Assembly: GCA_030180135.1 (NCBI GenBank)
Contig: CM058234.1
Coordinates: 3,968,001 to 4,032,000 of the forward strand
From: Orychophragmus violaceus
Taxonomy: Eukaryota > Streptophyta > Magnoliopsida > Brassicales > Brassicaceae
Direction: 5' to 3'
Length of the DNA stretch: 64,000 nucleotides
The translations under genes and the position numbers were made by a program. The notes below the pieces were generated by a model, which was not told the origin of the DNA, made no database searches, and saw nothing but the letters and a program-made list of their open reading frames with translations. Position 1 is the stretch's first letter. Every line of letters starts with the position of its first letter. This document shows positions 22,331 through 33,520 of the stretch, one piece after another.

Positions 22331-23821
22331 TGGTTCTATCAAGACATGGGTTGATTCTTATCAATATCCCATCTATATGAAATATATACATATATATATA
22401 GCTTATATATGTGTCAAGACTTTTTGATTGTTTTAGTCTCGATTGTTGATGTTGCTTAGATCAAAGAACCGGCCGGCTTTGTATTCATAAATAAAAAATG
22501 CTATATATGCCCTAGAAATATATAGAGATCATATATATTAATATCCCCAAGATGTTTATAGAGTATATGTCGATTTTTGAATGTTATATTTGCACATAAT
22601 TGAATCATGCCAATCTTCGCCGTATTATATCGCAAATTTATTTACGATCTCAACTTAAAACAACATACAGATCCTTAATTAGGTAACTAATAAACACTGT
22701 CTGTCATGATTTTTTACACAAGCTCTTAACTAGGTAAGGCAATTCCGGTTTTTTCTTTTCCACAAATTAATAGTGTTATGTTTTTAATCTCTCTTGAAAT
22801 GATCAAATCATATTATATCTTTATACATTTTAGTTAAATACTCTCCAAATTGTTGGCAGATAATCTGTTATACATATTGTACATGTGTACTCGGTTTTAT
22901 GATTCATAATGCTCGTGATAGTTTAGACTGGTCAGTGACATTTACTAAAATTTCTTATCAGACTAACTGATATGATTTTTTTTTGTTTTTTCATTGACGT
23001 TCTAGGATGATATTTTCCTCATCATTATCATCAAGTTTGTAGACATAGTACAGGTAGAATTTTTGTCTTTCTCATAACTAGTATTGCAATTTTCATTTGA
23101 CCAGTAATTATTAAGAGAATATAGTTAACACTTCTGATAAGGCATAATTTTGTTTTAAAAAATAAGTTCTAGAAAAGTATTTTGGTCATAAATAATAATT
23201 TTGCTAAAATCAAGTGTTTTGTTGTTGTTGGGATAATGTTTTCAGTTTGTCTCATATATATTTAACATAAAATGCGTATGATTTTAGAATGAACTAATTG
23301 ATCCCAAACATAATAAAGATGCAATCACATTTTATAAGAGATCGACAGTAGCTATATCTAATTCTATTTAGACGCTAGAAGAACCACTCACCAATACATG
23401 AAACCACACTTCTTCTTTTGTACTAGTAAGCTGTAGTATAGGTAGTAACTAATATCTGTTAATGGATTCAGGGATCATCCACGTACATAATCACATTTAC
23501 TAAACCCGGACATACTATATAATAATTTATTATGCTACGAGAAAGTATTATATGACTATATGAGCATATAAATCCACTTAACAACTAGTTTGAACTAGTT
23601 GATAACAAAAAAAAAAAAAAGAATCTGAAGTACAACCCGATTTTTTTTCCGTCCTAACTATCTGCTTGTTTCAACTAGTTTAAAATTGGGCAGTGTTTCA
23701 GAAGAATATTTACAAGCAAAAACAAAAAAAAAACAAAAAAAAATGGAAAATTCCATCTCATGTATGCATATAATTGTCTGTAATCACGAAAGACCAAACA
23801 TATTCCAATTGTTAAAAAACA
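22331..23821. other. Intergenic DNA downstream of the LBD gene
   Basis: Holds the probable 3' UTR of the LBD gene and AT-rich sequence. No other gene or organised repeat was seen. Confidence 0.5.
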
Positions 23822-23823
23822 TA

Positions 23824-24082
23824 TTCCCTCCGTTTTTTAATATAGAAAGTTTTAGAGTTTTTTTTTTTTTTTTTTAAATATAAGAAGTTTTCATATTTCA
23901 ATGTAAAAATTATTTTATTTTAGTATAAAAAAAAACTGAAAAGTTAAAATATAATGAAGAAATTTTTTGGAAATTTTAAAAATCAGAATATTAAATGACA
24001 TTTTTTATTTAAAAATAGAAAATTTAATTTTTTTTTTTAATATGTGTGGTTTTACTAAAACTTCCTATATCAAAAAATGAAG
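23824..24082. mobile_element. Stowaway-like (Tc1/mariner) MITE
   Basis: The left end TTCCCTCCGTTTTTTAATAT resembles the CTCCCTCCGTTTC-type terminus of Stowaway elements. The right end, read in reverse, gives CTTCATTTTTTGATATAGG and then GAAGTTTTAG, pairing with AGAAAGTTTTAG on the left. TA stands at both borders. The 259-bp length and lack of any frame fit a non-autonomous element. The termini are diverged, so it is old. Confidence 0.65.
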
Positions 24083-24914
24083 TATATTATATAGTGTCTC
24101 TAGCTACCTAATGTGAAAATATCTATTAGCGAATTGGTGTCGTTAAAAATGAAGAAGACAAAAAAAAAATGAAGAACACATGGTCCATACGTCAAGTAGT
24201 GTGGTCCTTTGCCTTCACGAAAAGCGTAGTAAACATTAGGCCCGTTGAACTTTTCTTCAATTAGTAGTATTATCTTCTATAGGCCCAGCCACATTATTTA
24301 GAGGTTACTTACTTTTGAGAGAGCACGTAAACTTTTTCTTTCTCACTAAAAGCCTTAAACTATGAATTCACTAAAGTAATAGTTATGTCACGACAGTGCT
24401 GAAAGACCTGACGATGTTAGTCCCCCCACTATTAAGCCGTTGAGCGTGCAGTTGGAGTTTGGTCGCACGCTTTCACAGTCAAAGTCAAAGGCTTTATTCT
24501 GCTCAATAAACTAACGGCCCACGTATGAATCCAGCCGTTTCGATATCCTTTTTCTTTTTCTTTAGTAATTAGTGTAAAAATATTTATTAGTACTTTCGTA
24601 AGTTGACAAAAAAAAAAGTGTTTTGCTTTTATTATTTTAAAGATATTGTTTTGCTTTATTTTTCTTAAACTTGGTTCACTCATAGAAATGTGAACTCATT
24701 TGTTCACTCATTTTCTTAGCGAATAACAATACGCCATATAGTATTATTTTTAAATAAAATTATAAAATTAAAATTAAAGAATTAAACATATTCAAATATT
24801 TTATAAAAATAGATAATAATATATATATCAATATTTATATATATATTTGTCATTTACAAATAAATGGAAGTGTCTTTTGCAACTGAGCTAGTGACATTTT
24901 TTTTTTTATATTTT

Positions 24915-25385
24915 TAGAGTTTACAAATTAGGCTTTATGATTTAGGGTTTGGAGATTTAGGTTTAAGCCCTTTGAAGTTTAAGGTTTAGGGATTAGGGGT
25001 TTTTTGGGTTTAAACTCTTTGGGGTTTAGAGTTTAGGATTTAAGCCCTTTGGAATTTAAGGTTTATGAATTAGATTTTAGGGTTTAAGTTTTTTAGGGTT
25101 TATCTTTTAATTTTTTAAGGTTTACATATTAGGGTTTAGTTATTATTTTTTATTTTTTAGGTTTTTAAATTAGGGTTTAGAGATTTAGGGATTAGGGTTT
25201 AGGTTTTTATTTTTTAAGATTTGCATATTGGATTTAGGGATTATAGTTTAGGTTTTTATTTTTTAAGATTTACATATTGGGTTAAGGGATTAGGGTTTAG
25301 TTTTAATTTTTTTTTTAGATTTTCGAATTATGGTTTAGGGTTTAAAATTTAGGGTTTATAAATTAAGATTTAGGTTTTCGTTTTT
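24915..25385. repeat. Degenerate telomere-like repeat (TTTAGGG variants)
   Basis: Dozens of GGTTTAG, TTTAGGG and TTTAAGG words, most on the same strand, with slightly varied spacing over about 470 bp. No exact long array remains. Confidence 0.75.
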
Positions 25386-26225
25386 TTTTATAAATTAATT
25401 TATTTAATTTTTTTAATTTTTTGTCTCGAATAAAACATATTTTTCTTTTATTTTCGTTTTTGTTTTTTCCTTATTTTTAAAATTTTAATGTTTTTAATTA
25501 TTTTTAATACTAGATTATATGTAATAATTTAATTGGTTAAAAAAGAGGAGGTCAACAAATGGATTCACTCTTAGGGATGAAATATGTTAATGTTTGTATG
25601 TAAAAAAATGCATTCGTCTTTAATGAAAAAAATATATTCTAGTAAAAAAAAAAGAGACAAATATTCAGGAGTTCTAATATTGGTATATGTGTTTTAGACT
25701 TTAGTTTTGATATCCTAGTGATAGCCGATTTAGTTTCTTAAGTCCTTAATTCGTAACCGGTAGGTATATGAAACACATTACGACAGTGATTATGATCAGA
25801 CAACCAGGGTTAGCAACACCAAAAACAAATGAATTAAAGCAATTGGAAGTGACACAGAACAAAGTAGTTAAATTGCATCTTATTTAGGGGACATTTTTTC
25901 TAAGGTACTAGTACTATAATTAATTAAGACACTTCTTAATTAGAGTTAGGTAAACATGTCTAATATTTATATAGTGTAAATTAAAGTGCAGTCATATCTA
26001 ATTATATAATTGAGAAGTAAGAATGCACCAGATTCATTCTCACGATGTTAATTACCAGCATACCCTTAATAAAATTTTAATGAAAAATAAGTTCCACATC
26101 GTTAGTTGAAAAAATAATTAACTAATATATATATGATAAAATAAGAAAAAAATGGATATATATGTATAGAGAAGACGAGGAATATAGAGAAGCCAAGAAG
26201 AAGCATAAGCGGAGGAGGGAAATAA

Positions 26226-26228
<3 letters not shown>

Positions 26229-26299
<71 letters not shown>
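26229..26299. repeat. (GA)n microsatellite running into an assembly gap
   Basis: Perfect AG dinucleotides over 71 bases, ending exactly where the Ns begin, so the true length is unknown. Confidence 0.97.
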
Positions 26300-26799
26300 N
26301 NNNNNNNNNNNNNNNNNNNNNNNNNNNNNNNNNNNNNNNNNNNNNNNNNNNNNNNNNNNNNNNNNNNNNNNNNNNNNNNNNNNNNNNNNNNNNNNNNNNN
26401 NNNNNNNNNNNNNNNNNNNNNNNNNNNNNNNNNNNNNNNNNNNNNNNNNNNNNNNNNNNNNNNNNNNNNNNNNNNNNNNNNNNNNNNNNNNNNNNNNNNN
26501 NNNNNNNNNNNNNNNNNNNNNNNNNNNNNNNNNNNNNNNNNNNNNNNNNNNNNNNNNNNNNNNNNNNNNNNNNNNNNNNNNNNNNNNNNNNNNNNNNNNN
26601 NNNNNNNNNNNNNNNNNNNNNNNNNNNNNNNNNNNNNNNNNNNNNNNNNNNNNNNNNNNNNNNNNNNNNNNNNNNNNNNNNNNNNNNNNNNNNNNNNNNN
26701 NNNNNNNNNNNNNNNNNNNNNNNNNNNNNNNNNNNNNNNNNNNNNNNNNNNNNNNNNNNNNNNNNNNNNNNNNNNNNNNNNNNNNNNNNNNNNNNNNNN
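26300..26799. other. Assembly gap, 500 N
   Basis: Exactly 500 undetermined bases, a placeholder size, so the real distance is unknown. Left is a GA microsatellite and right is the 3' end of a gypsy-type element, so the gap may hide that element's body. Confidence 0.99.
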
Positions 26800-27811
26800 A
26801 AATGGACTGATTGTCTTATGCTTGCTTGTGGACAAGCAAGGTTCAAGTTTGGGGGAATTGATATACATGTATTTTCATGCATTTAGGATAGTAATTGTTC
26901 TTGTTTTATCTTCTTTTCCTTTCATTCTTCTTTCCTTTGTTGTTTCTTTATTTGCATTTAGAGTTTAGGCATCTAGGACTAGGAGTTTGTATTTTGGTTT
27001 GTTTTGGTGTGTTCTAGGTTGGTTTTTAGGTACAAAGGAGTTGATGTGGAAGCTTGGAGCATTTGAGGATTTATGGAGATGAATGGGTGGAGAAGAGCTA
27101 GACTGGAACGGAATGAACCCCCGCGGTTGGCCCCGCGGTCAAGATCCAAACCGCGGGAAATGGAGAATTGAAAGCGTGTTGGCCCGCGGTTGGCCCCGCG
27201 GTCAGAAGCCAAACCGCGGGACGTCCAAGGATTCAAGGAGTAACCCGCGGTTGGCCCCGCGGTTAAGAAGCCAAACCGCGGGAAATGGCGAAATCCAAAC
27301 GTTTACCCCCGCGGTTGGCCCCGCGGGTTGAAGCAAAGCGTGTTGACTTTTAGACTTTGACCAGTTGCAGCCCATGGATCCGGGTCAACACCCGGTTTGT
27401 CCCGGGTTGACCCGGTTTCGAAACACTGTTCATTTATAAGCCAAAAACCCTCATTTTTGGGGATCTTAAGCTTGTTTTTGTTCTAAGTACTTGTAAGACA
27501 AAAGTTTAATCTTTTCTTAATCTAAGAGTTGTTTTACCTTGGATTCTTCATCTCTTTTCTTTAATCCTTCACAAATCATCATGCTTAACACCTTTCTCAT
27601 GGATTTTGTTGGGCTAAACATGGTTTGTGAGTAGTCTTCTTCAAGGATTATGGGTTAGGTAGATTAGGGCTATTTAGAGTGAATCAAGGATGTTTAAAGC
27701 TTATTTATGATTGATCTCACCCTTCTAGATGTTCTTAATGCTAGGTTATCCATGATCAAGTTAGTCTAGATTATTTGGCTTTTGTTGCACACCAAGTGTT
27801 TGATGAAATTA
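26800..27811 (+). mobile_element. 3' end of a Ty3/gypsy LTR retrotransposon (fragment)
   Basis: Just right of the gap is GGTTCAAGTTTGGGGGAATTGATATAC. The purine tract TTTGGGGGAA followed by TTGATA is typical for the junction of internal region and 3' LTR in plant gypsy elements of the Athila/Tat type. The LTR would start at about 26,859 and carries CCGCGG tandem repeats at 27,118-27,330. Toward 27,790 the sequence has a GCACACCAAGTGTTTGATGAAAT stretch also typical of such LTRs, and then identity is lost. No coding part or LTR end is present. Confidence 0.5.
27118..27330. repeat. Four tandem CCGCGG-rich palindromic units
   Basis: Units start near 27,118, 27,183, 27,244 and 27,307 (period 61-65 bp). 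Each has CCCGCGGTTGGCCCCGCGGT, then a spacer with AAGCC or ATCC and AAACCGCGGG; the last unit is shortened. I count eleven CCGCGG palindromes in about 210 bp. CCCGCGGTTTGG-type arms within a unit are inverted, so each unit can fold. Confidence 0.92.
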
Positions 27812-29514
27812 TCAAGCGAAATTATCAGCGTTTGAATGCATATGAAACGAAGAAGAAATTGAAAAGAGAAGAAATTGAAAAGAGAAGAAATTGCAAGTTT
27901 GAAGAAGAGAATAAATCAATTTGTGGATATAGAGTTTTGAGAAATCGATTTTGGGAATTTCCAGATTTCGGGTTTGAATAAGATCGATTTAAGAGTTTAA
28001 TTAACACATCTAATTTGATGTCGTTTTAGTTAAACGGAAGTCATTAACGTCTGATTGATATTGTTTAACGTTTGTGTTAGGAGACTTAACGACATGCTTA
28101 GTCAACGAAAATCTATGATTTAAGTGGAAATCAACAAAAAGATCTATGAATGAAATTGTTCATAAAGAAATTTATGTTTTTTTGGCTGAAAATTGAAAGT
28201 TGATGATTTAAATGACCATTTTCTCAAACTAATTTTAAAAAGGAAAATGTTATACATCAAAAACTATAAATTATCATATATAACTAGTTTATTGTTAATT
28301 GGTTTTAAATTGAAAATATGTCAACTTTTTATAATATTATGAATATAATGGATACAAAAGATGAGTAAAAAAGCTATCGTCTTGAAGAAAACGTGTTACA
28401 AAGTTCATATCATAAAAATGAGAGAAACCAATATTAACATATGAAAAACATGGAATAATAAACTGATGAACCGACACAAACAACTATTTTACATCAATAT
28501 GTATGCAATGATTTGTTTGCTTTTATGTTTTGGCTCGTACAATCCAACGGAAAGAGATTAATTAGATCTTAAAAAAGTTTATAGAGAGTGACATGGGCAG
28601 CTCTTTCTATGACAAATATAAGTGGGAGTAGTTTAAGATTAACACATCTGATTATATTTGTGGATGACTTTGGCTTGAGATTAAAAAGCTGCAACTTAAT
28701 TGGGATAAAGGAAAAAAAAAAGATAAAGAAAATCATATTTATAGGCAGTATATTTTTTTATAAATGTGAACAGAAATTTGGGCTGTCAATGGCTATTATA
28801 AGTCTGTGTGCCTGTGTGGGATCAGGTCAAGATTCCTCCAGTCATTTATTAAATTGTAAAATCATAAATTAATTAGAAAATTTTATAAATGCCTGTGACA
28901 TAATTATTAGTTTAATTACTCCATTATTGTCTCCAACTTCTATCAGAATGCAGCCAAAATTTGTATTTTCTGGCTGTATATGTTTTCCATTAAATTATAC
29001 ATGTAACGCGTGATTACACACACATATATATGTTTTGATATGTTCATTATAGTTAATGTCGAACCAATCAATAATTTGCTCGAATCTGATGCAACTGAGA
29101 ATTGACAATGGAAACATGATTGGATAATGTTTTTGATGCATTGGTTATATTATAATGATGTACAAGTATAAGTTAATTTATAGTCGACCCGTCCTGTAAA
29201 TATTAAATATATATAAATATAGACGATAGTCAAAGATTCTTTATGAAATATAACGTAAATGAAGAAGTAAAAATGCGATTGTTCTTTTAGTACAAAACGC
29301 TTCTAGTTGTTGTGAAAGTTATGGTTCTGGGTGCGAACATGGTCGTATCTATCGGGTTATTTATATGTTCAGGATTGTTTGTTTTTGTTTGTTTCTTTAG
29401 TTTAGATTTTGGCTCCGGTATCATATTTTGATAACTGATTTTAGTATGTTATGTTTGTATTTCGAACAATATATCTAGTTGTCTAACAACAACAAAAAAA
29501 TTTAGTGAAAAAAA
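27812..29514. other. AT-rich intergenic DNA
   Basis: Contains a three-copy 18-bp repeat (GAAGAAATTGAAAAGAGA) at about 27,850-27,897. Otherwise nothing recognisable. The frames of 60-94 codons have no family resemblance. Confidence 0.5.
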
Positions 29515-29787
29515 TGTTGTAAAAAAAATAGAGAGATACAAAAATTCACGCAAAGAGTAAAAAGAAAGTAAGTTTTTCTAATACATTTTTTTCTTATATT
29601 ATTCAAAAGTCCATACGTAAACTTAAATAGAGTTAAACTAGTAAAGTTAACAATCTCAAATCTACTCTAACTACTTTAAGAGCTTTTGCATACAAACCAA
29701 ACAACTCCTATTTATTTTGTTCTGATACAACAATCTCACTTATTCAAACTTAGCTCGACTAACGGTCTTCAACGGTTTCTAATCTTT
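29515..29787 (-). repeat. Left LTR of the old copia element
   Basis: Starts TGTTGTAAAA and runs to about CGGTTTCTAATCTTT, where similarity to the right LTR stops. The end is approximate. Confidence 0.75.
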
Positions 29788-30024
29788 ATAACTTTCCCTA
29801 AACTGAAAGCATCATTTTAGTTATAACTTTCCTTCTCAGTTTTTCAATCACTTCCAGCTTTACCGTCTTATGTCCGAGACTTGTTCTAGACTAGAACAAT
29901 ACTCCAACTTAATGACTACATCATTCACTAGCTCTCTCAGAAAATGGTATTTTACATGGATGTGTTTACTCCGACCATGTAGAACAAGATTTTTGGAAAG
30001 CTTAATGGTGAAGCTGTTGTCACA

Positions 30025-32880
30025 TTACACAGTTGTCTCCTCTCCTTGCGACAACCCTATTTCATTCAAGATATTCTTTTGCCAGACAACCTGATATGCT
30101 CCATATGATGTAGCAACAAACTCGGCCTCAGTAGTTGAGACTTGAGAGTGTAACAATGGGTTGTTTCTTTGACGCCCAAGATACAACTCCATTTCCAAGC
30201 ATGAACACAAAGCTTGATGTACTCTTCATGTCACTTGGATCTCCAGCATAGTCATTGTCCACATATCCAAGCAATTTTGGATTTCCTCCCCTCATGTATC
30301 TGATTTCGAGTAATGTTGTTCCTTGTACATATCTCAGCACTATCTTGGCTGCCATCATATGTTGTTCGTTAGGTTCTTCCGTATACCTACTGATCAGATT
30401 CACATAGAACATTAAATTCGGTCTTGTGGCTGTAAGATATCTCAAACTCCCCACAAGTTGATTGAACAGAGTTGGATCGACCGCCATTCCTGCTCCCTCC
30501 TTTATCAGTTTCTGACCAGGAACCATTGGATTTCTCACTGAGTTACAATCTTCCATTCCAAATCTCACCAAAATATTTTCTGCATATTTTCTTTGGTTGA
30601 TGAAAATTCTCATTTTATCATGTACAACCTCTACTCCCAAGAAATACTTTCTTTCCTAGACCAGTCATGGAAAACTCCTCCATCATTGATCTTTTAAACT
30701 CCTCCAACAGAGTACATGAGCTTCCCATATAGATTAAGTCATCTACATGGATGCTTACGATCAGAACCTCCTCTCTTCTTATATTCACGAACAATGTGTG
30801 TTCACAGTAACACTTTTTGAACTCCTCTTTGATGAAATATCCTTCCAGCCTGTTGTACCACATGGTGCTTGTCTCAGCCCATAAAGTACCTTTCTCAGCT
30901 TTTATACTTTGTCTGCTGCGCCCTTGACTTCAAAACCTAGTGGTTGTTCAACAAAGACTTCCTCACTTAACTCGCCGTGCAAGAATGCACTCTTCACGTC
31001 AAGCTGAAAAACCACTCATTCCTTTTGAGCTGCAATTGCTAGTAGAATCCTGATAGTATCCCATCGTGCAACTGGAGCAAAGACTTCATGAAAGTCGATT
31101 CCATGAGTATGATGATAACCTTTTGCGACTAATCTTGCTTTGAATTTATCATCTTCTCCTTTCTCATTGTACTTGGTTTTAAAAACCCACTTCATACCAA
31201 TGACCTTGGCTTCTGCATGTAGTTCTACCAATTTCCAGGTTATGTTCTCTTCAGTTGACTTGATCTCTGCTTCTATTGCCTTCCTCCAAACCTCTTGTTG
31301 AGCTGCATTCTCATATTTTTCAGGATCTTTGCAGCTATGAACATGGCCATAACTTCATCTCCTTCTTTTTCAATTACTAGCTTTACTCCTTCGCAGACAT
31401 AGTGTTTCATCCAGACTGGTGTCTGTCTGATCCGTTTGTCGCCAACAACATAAGATGATCCGGCTGTCCCTGCTTCTGCATTTTCTGCAGGTTTCTCTAA
31501 TCTGCTTTCCTTTCATGCACACCTCACATTCACTTTCACTGCCTTTTACAGAGCTTAGTCCTTCCACCATCTTCTTCTCAACAAGTGTTTTAATTTCAGT
31601 GTAGACATTTTGTCTCCATGTTTCCTTCTGGTTATTTCACGGCTGCAAGTATAATGAACATCCGGTTCTTTGTCATTGTGGATTGCATCACCAGATTTCC
31701 TTGCTTCTTGTGCCACACTTCACACGATTCATCTTCAATAACTATCTTGAGACCCTTCTGTTGTAACTGCTCTACACTTAGCAGGTTTCTCTTCAAACCT
31801 GGGACAAAGTAGACTACTGTTATGATCTGAGTGAGACCATTAATACAGAGTCGTAGATTTCCCCTTCCTTCTACTACCAGCCTTCGGTCATCCCCAAGCT
31901 TGAAATTTTGACGAAAGCTTTCATCAAAATCAGTGAACCATTCCTTAGTTCCACACATGTGGTTGCTACATCCGGAATCTAGAAACCACTCATGCCTTTC
32001 TTCAATTCTGATTTCATCAATGTGTGCCATAAGCACCATTTCCTCTTATTCTTCAATGTAGTTTGCTTCTCTTTCCCAAGTAGGGCATTCATTCTTGAAA
32101 TGCCCCATTTTGTGACATTTGTAGAATTCAACATTGGCCTTGTTGAAGCTTGAGGATCTTCGTCCTCTTCCGCCTCCACGGCCTCGTCCTTGGTAGCCTC
32201 CTCTTCCTCTACCACCATCTGATATGTAACTCTCCATTTTCAGGGCTTGATCATCTCCGATTTTCTTGTTCAGATCCTACTCATGAACGAGTAGAGAGCT
32301 TTGTAACTCATCCATTGACAGATCTTGTATGTCCTTGGATTCTTCGATTGCACATACCACATATGTGAATCTTTCAACCAATGTTCTTAGTATCTTCTCC
32401 ACTAATTTTGCATCCGATATCTCTTCTCCTAGGTTTCTCATGTCGTTGGCAACCACCATAACTTTGAAAAAGTACTCAGTGATAGTATCTCATTCCTTCA
32501 TTTCCAAGACTTCAAAATTTCTTCTTAGTCTCTAGAGTTGTGCGCTCTGCACTCTCTTATTTCCCTGGAACTTTGTCCGCATCGAATTCCAAATATACTT
32601 TGAGGTGTCTTTGTTTGCTATTGTCTTGAGAATCACCTTATCAATGGATGCAAACAAGTAGTTTTTGACCTTGAGATCCTTAAGTTTCTGCTCAGCAAGC
32701 TCTGTCCTTTGTGGTCCAGTTAGGATCACATTCCTCTCGGTTTGAGGAATCCCAGTTTCGATCAATTCCCATCATTCCTTCGAACGCAATAGGTTCTCTA
32801 TGAGCATTGTGCTCGTAATCTCCATCGATTGGGTATGCTCAGTGTTGTGTCCTTCTCACTCATTTTCCTCCTCACCAAGA
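30025..32880 (-). pseudogene. Copia gag-pol remnant lacking integrase
   Basis: Read leftward, a gag start near 32,870 (MSEKDTTLSIP) is soon broken. UBN2-type gag pieces follow at 32,765-32,532 (IETGIPQTERNVILTG) and 32,459-32,277. A zinc knuckle (CHKMGHFKNEC) lies in 32,237-32,046, with an RG-rich stretch before it. The protease piece at 32,039-31,632 has FLDSGCSNHMCG and VPGLKRNLLSVEQL. A pre-integrase piece ends at CEVCMKGKQ (31,570-31,370), and then the integrase is missing. RT pieces at 31,231-31,016 (KARLVAKGYH, FAPVAR) and 30,863-30,618 (HVDDLIYMG), and RNase H pieces at 30,640-30,025, complete it. Frameshifts and stops separate the pieces. Confidence 0.88.
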
Positions 32881-32891
32881 TCACTTAACAG

Positions 32892-32903
32892 ACTCTGATA
32901 CCA
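32892..32903 (-). other. Primer-binding site of the old copia element
   Basis: TGGTATCAGAGT on the minus strand, two bases after the right LTR and complementary to initiator tRNA-Met except perhaps the last base. Confidence 0.85.
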
Positions 32904-32905
32904 CT

Positions 32906-33187
32906 TGTTGCAGAGAAAACTGAGTGATACAGAGATTCACGCAAAGAGTAAAGAGGAGATAAGTTTTTTTCTGAAACGTTTTTCTCTTATTTCATTCAAA
33001 GGTCCATACATGAACTTAAATAGAGTTAAACTAATAGAGCTAACAATCCGAAATCTACTCTAACTATCTTATGAGTTGTTACCTACAAACCAGGGTAGCT
33101 CCGATTTATTCTGTTTTTGACTGATACAACAGTCTTAACTTATGCAAACTTACCTCGACTAACGGCTCTTCAACGGTTTCTAGTCTT
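32906..33187 (-). repeat. Right LTR of the old copia element
   Basis: Starts TGTTGCAGAG and ends near CGGTTTCTAGTCTTA. The two LTRs are clearly homologous but heavily diverged. Confidence 0.75.
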
Positions 33188-33520
33188 AAAAAAAATACAT
33201 TTTCGAATTTGTTCGATAATCTCAGGTAGTTTAACAAAATATGGTTTATGGTTGACTTAGTTAGATCAAAAGAATGTTCATTAGATCCTTTCTGTCGGAC
33301 TAATGAACATCCATGTGTCTTAGATTAATTGAAGATTTTCCAAGAGAAAATGTTATATGATGGGATATGTTTTAAGCTTAGCTAATATTTGTAGATGGGC
33401 AAATCTATAAAGAGAATTTAAATGTGTGAAGAACAAAGAAGCAAAACAAAACTGACAATTCGAACCAAGCAAAAAAAAAAAAAAACACAGATTATAGATC
33501 GCTGACTGAGACAATTGTTT

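Larger units (their letters stand above)
29515..33187 (-). mobile_element. Old, internally deleted Ty1/copia element
   Basis: Two LTR-like ends of about 273 and 282 bp share CACGCAAAGAGTAAA, TTAAATAGAGTTAAACTA and CTCGACTAACGG, but differ at well over one base in ten. It is therefore much older than the copia element in the LINE. A tRNA-Met primer site next to the right LTR shows minus orientation. The interior is only about 3.1 kb and holds broken gag and pol parts. The integrase is absent. Confidence 0.88.

Noticed and set aside
24915..25385. True interstitial telomere array
   Set aside because: No run of consecutive exact TTTAGGG units; only degenerate words.
26118..26968. Frames of about 250-270 codons crossing the N gap
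   Set aside because: They are translations of Ns and the GA repeat, not genes.
27118..27330. Regularly spaced repeats considered as a CRISPR-like array
   Set aside because: Plant nuclear DNA, only four units, spacers are themselves similar; better explained as LTR tandem repeats.
27775..27981. 68-codon Lys/Glu-rich frame
   Set aside because: Made largely by the 18-bp GAAGAAATTGAAAAGAGA repeat; no homologue recognised.
28588..28872. 94-codon frame in intergenic DNA
   Set aside because: Isolated, AT-rich, no domain or splice context.
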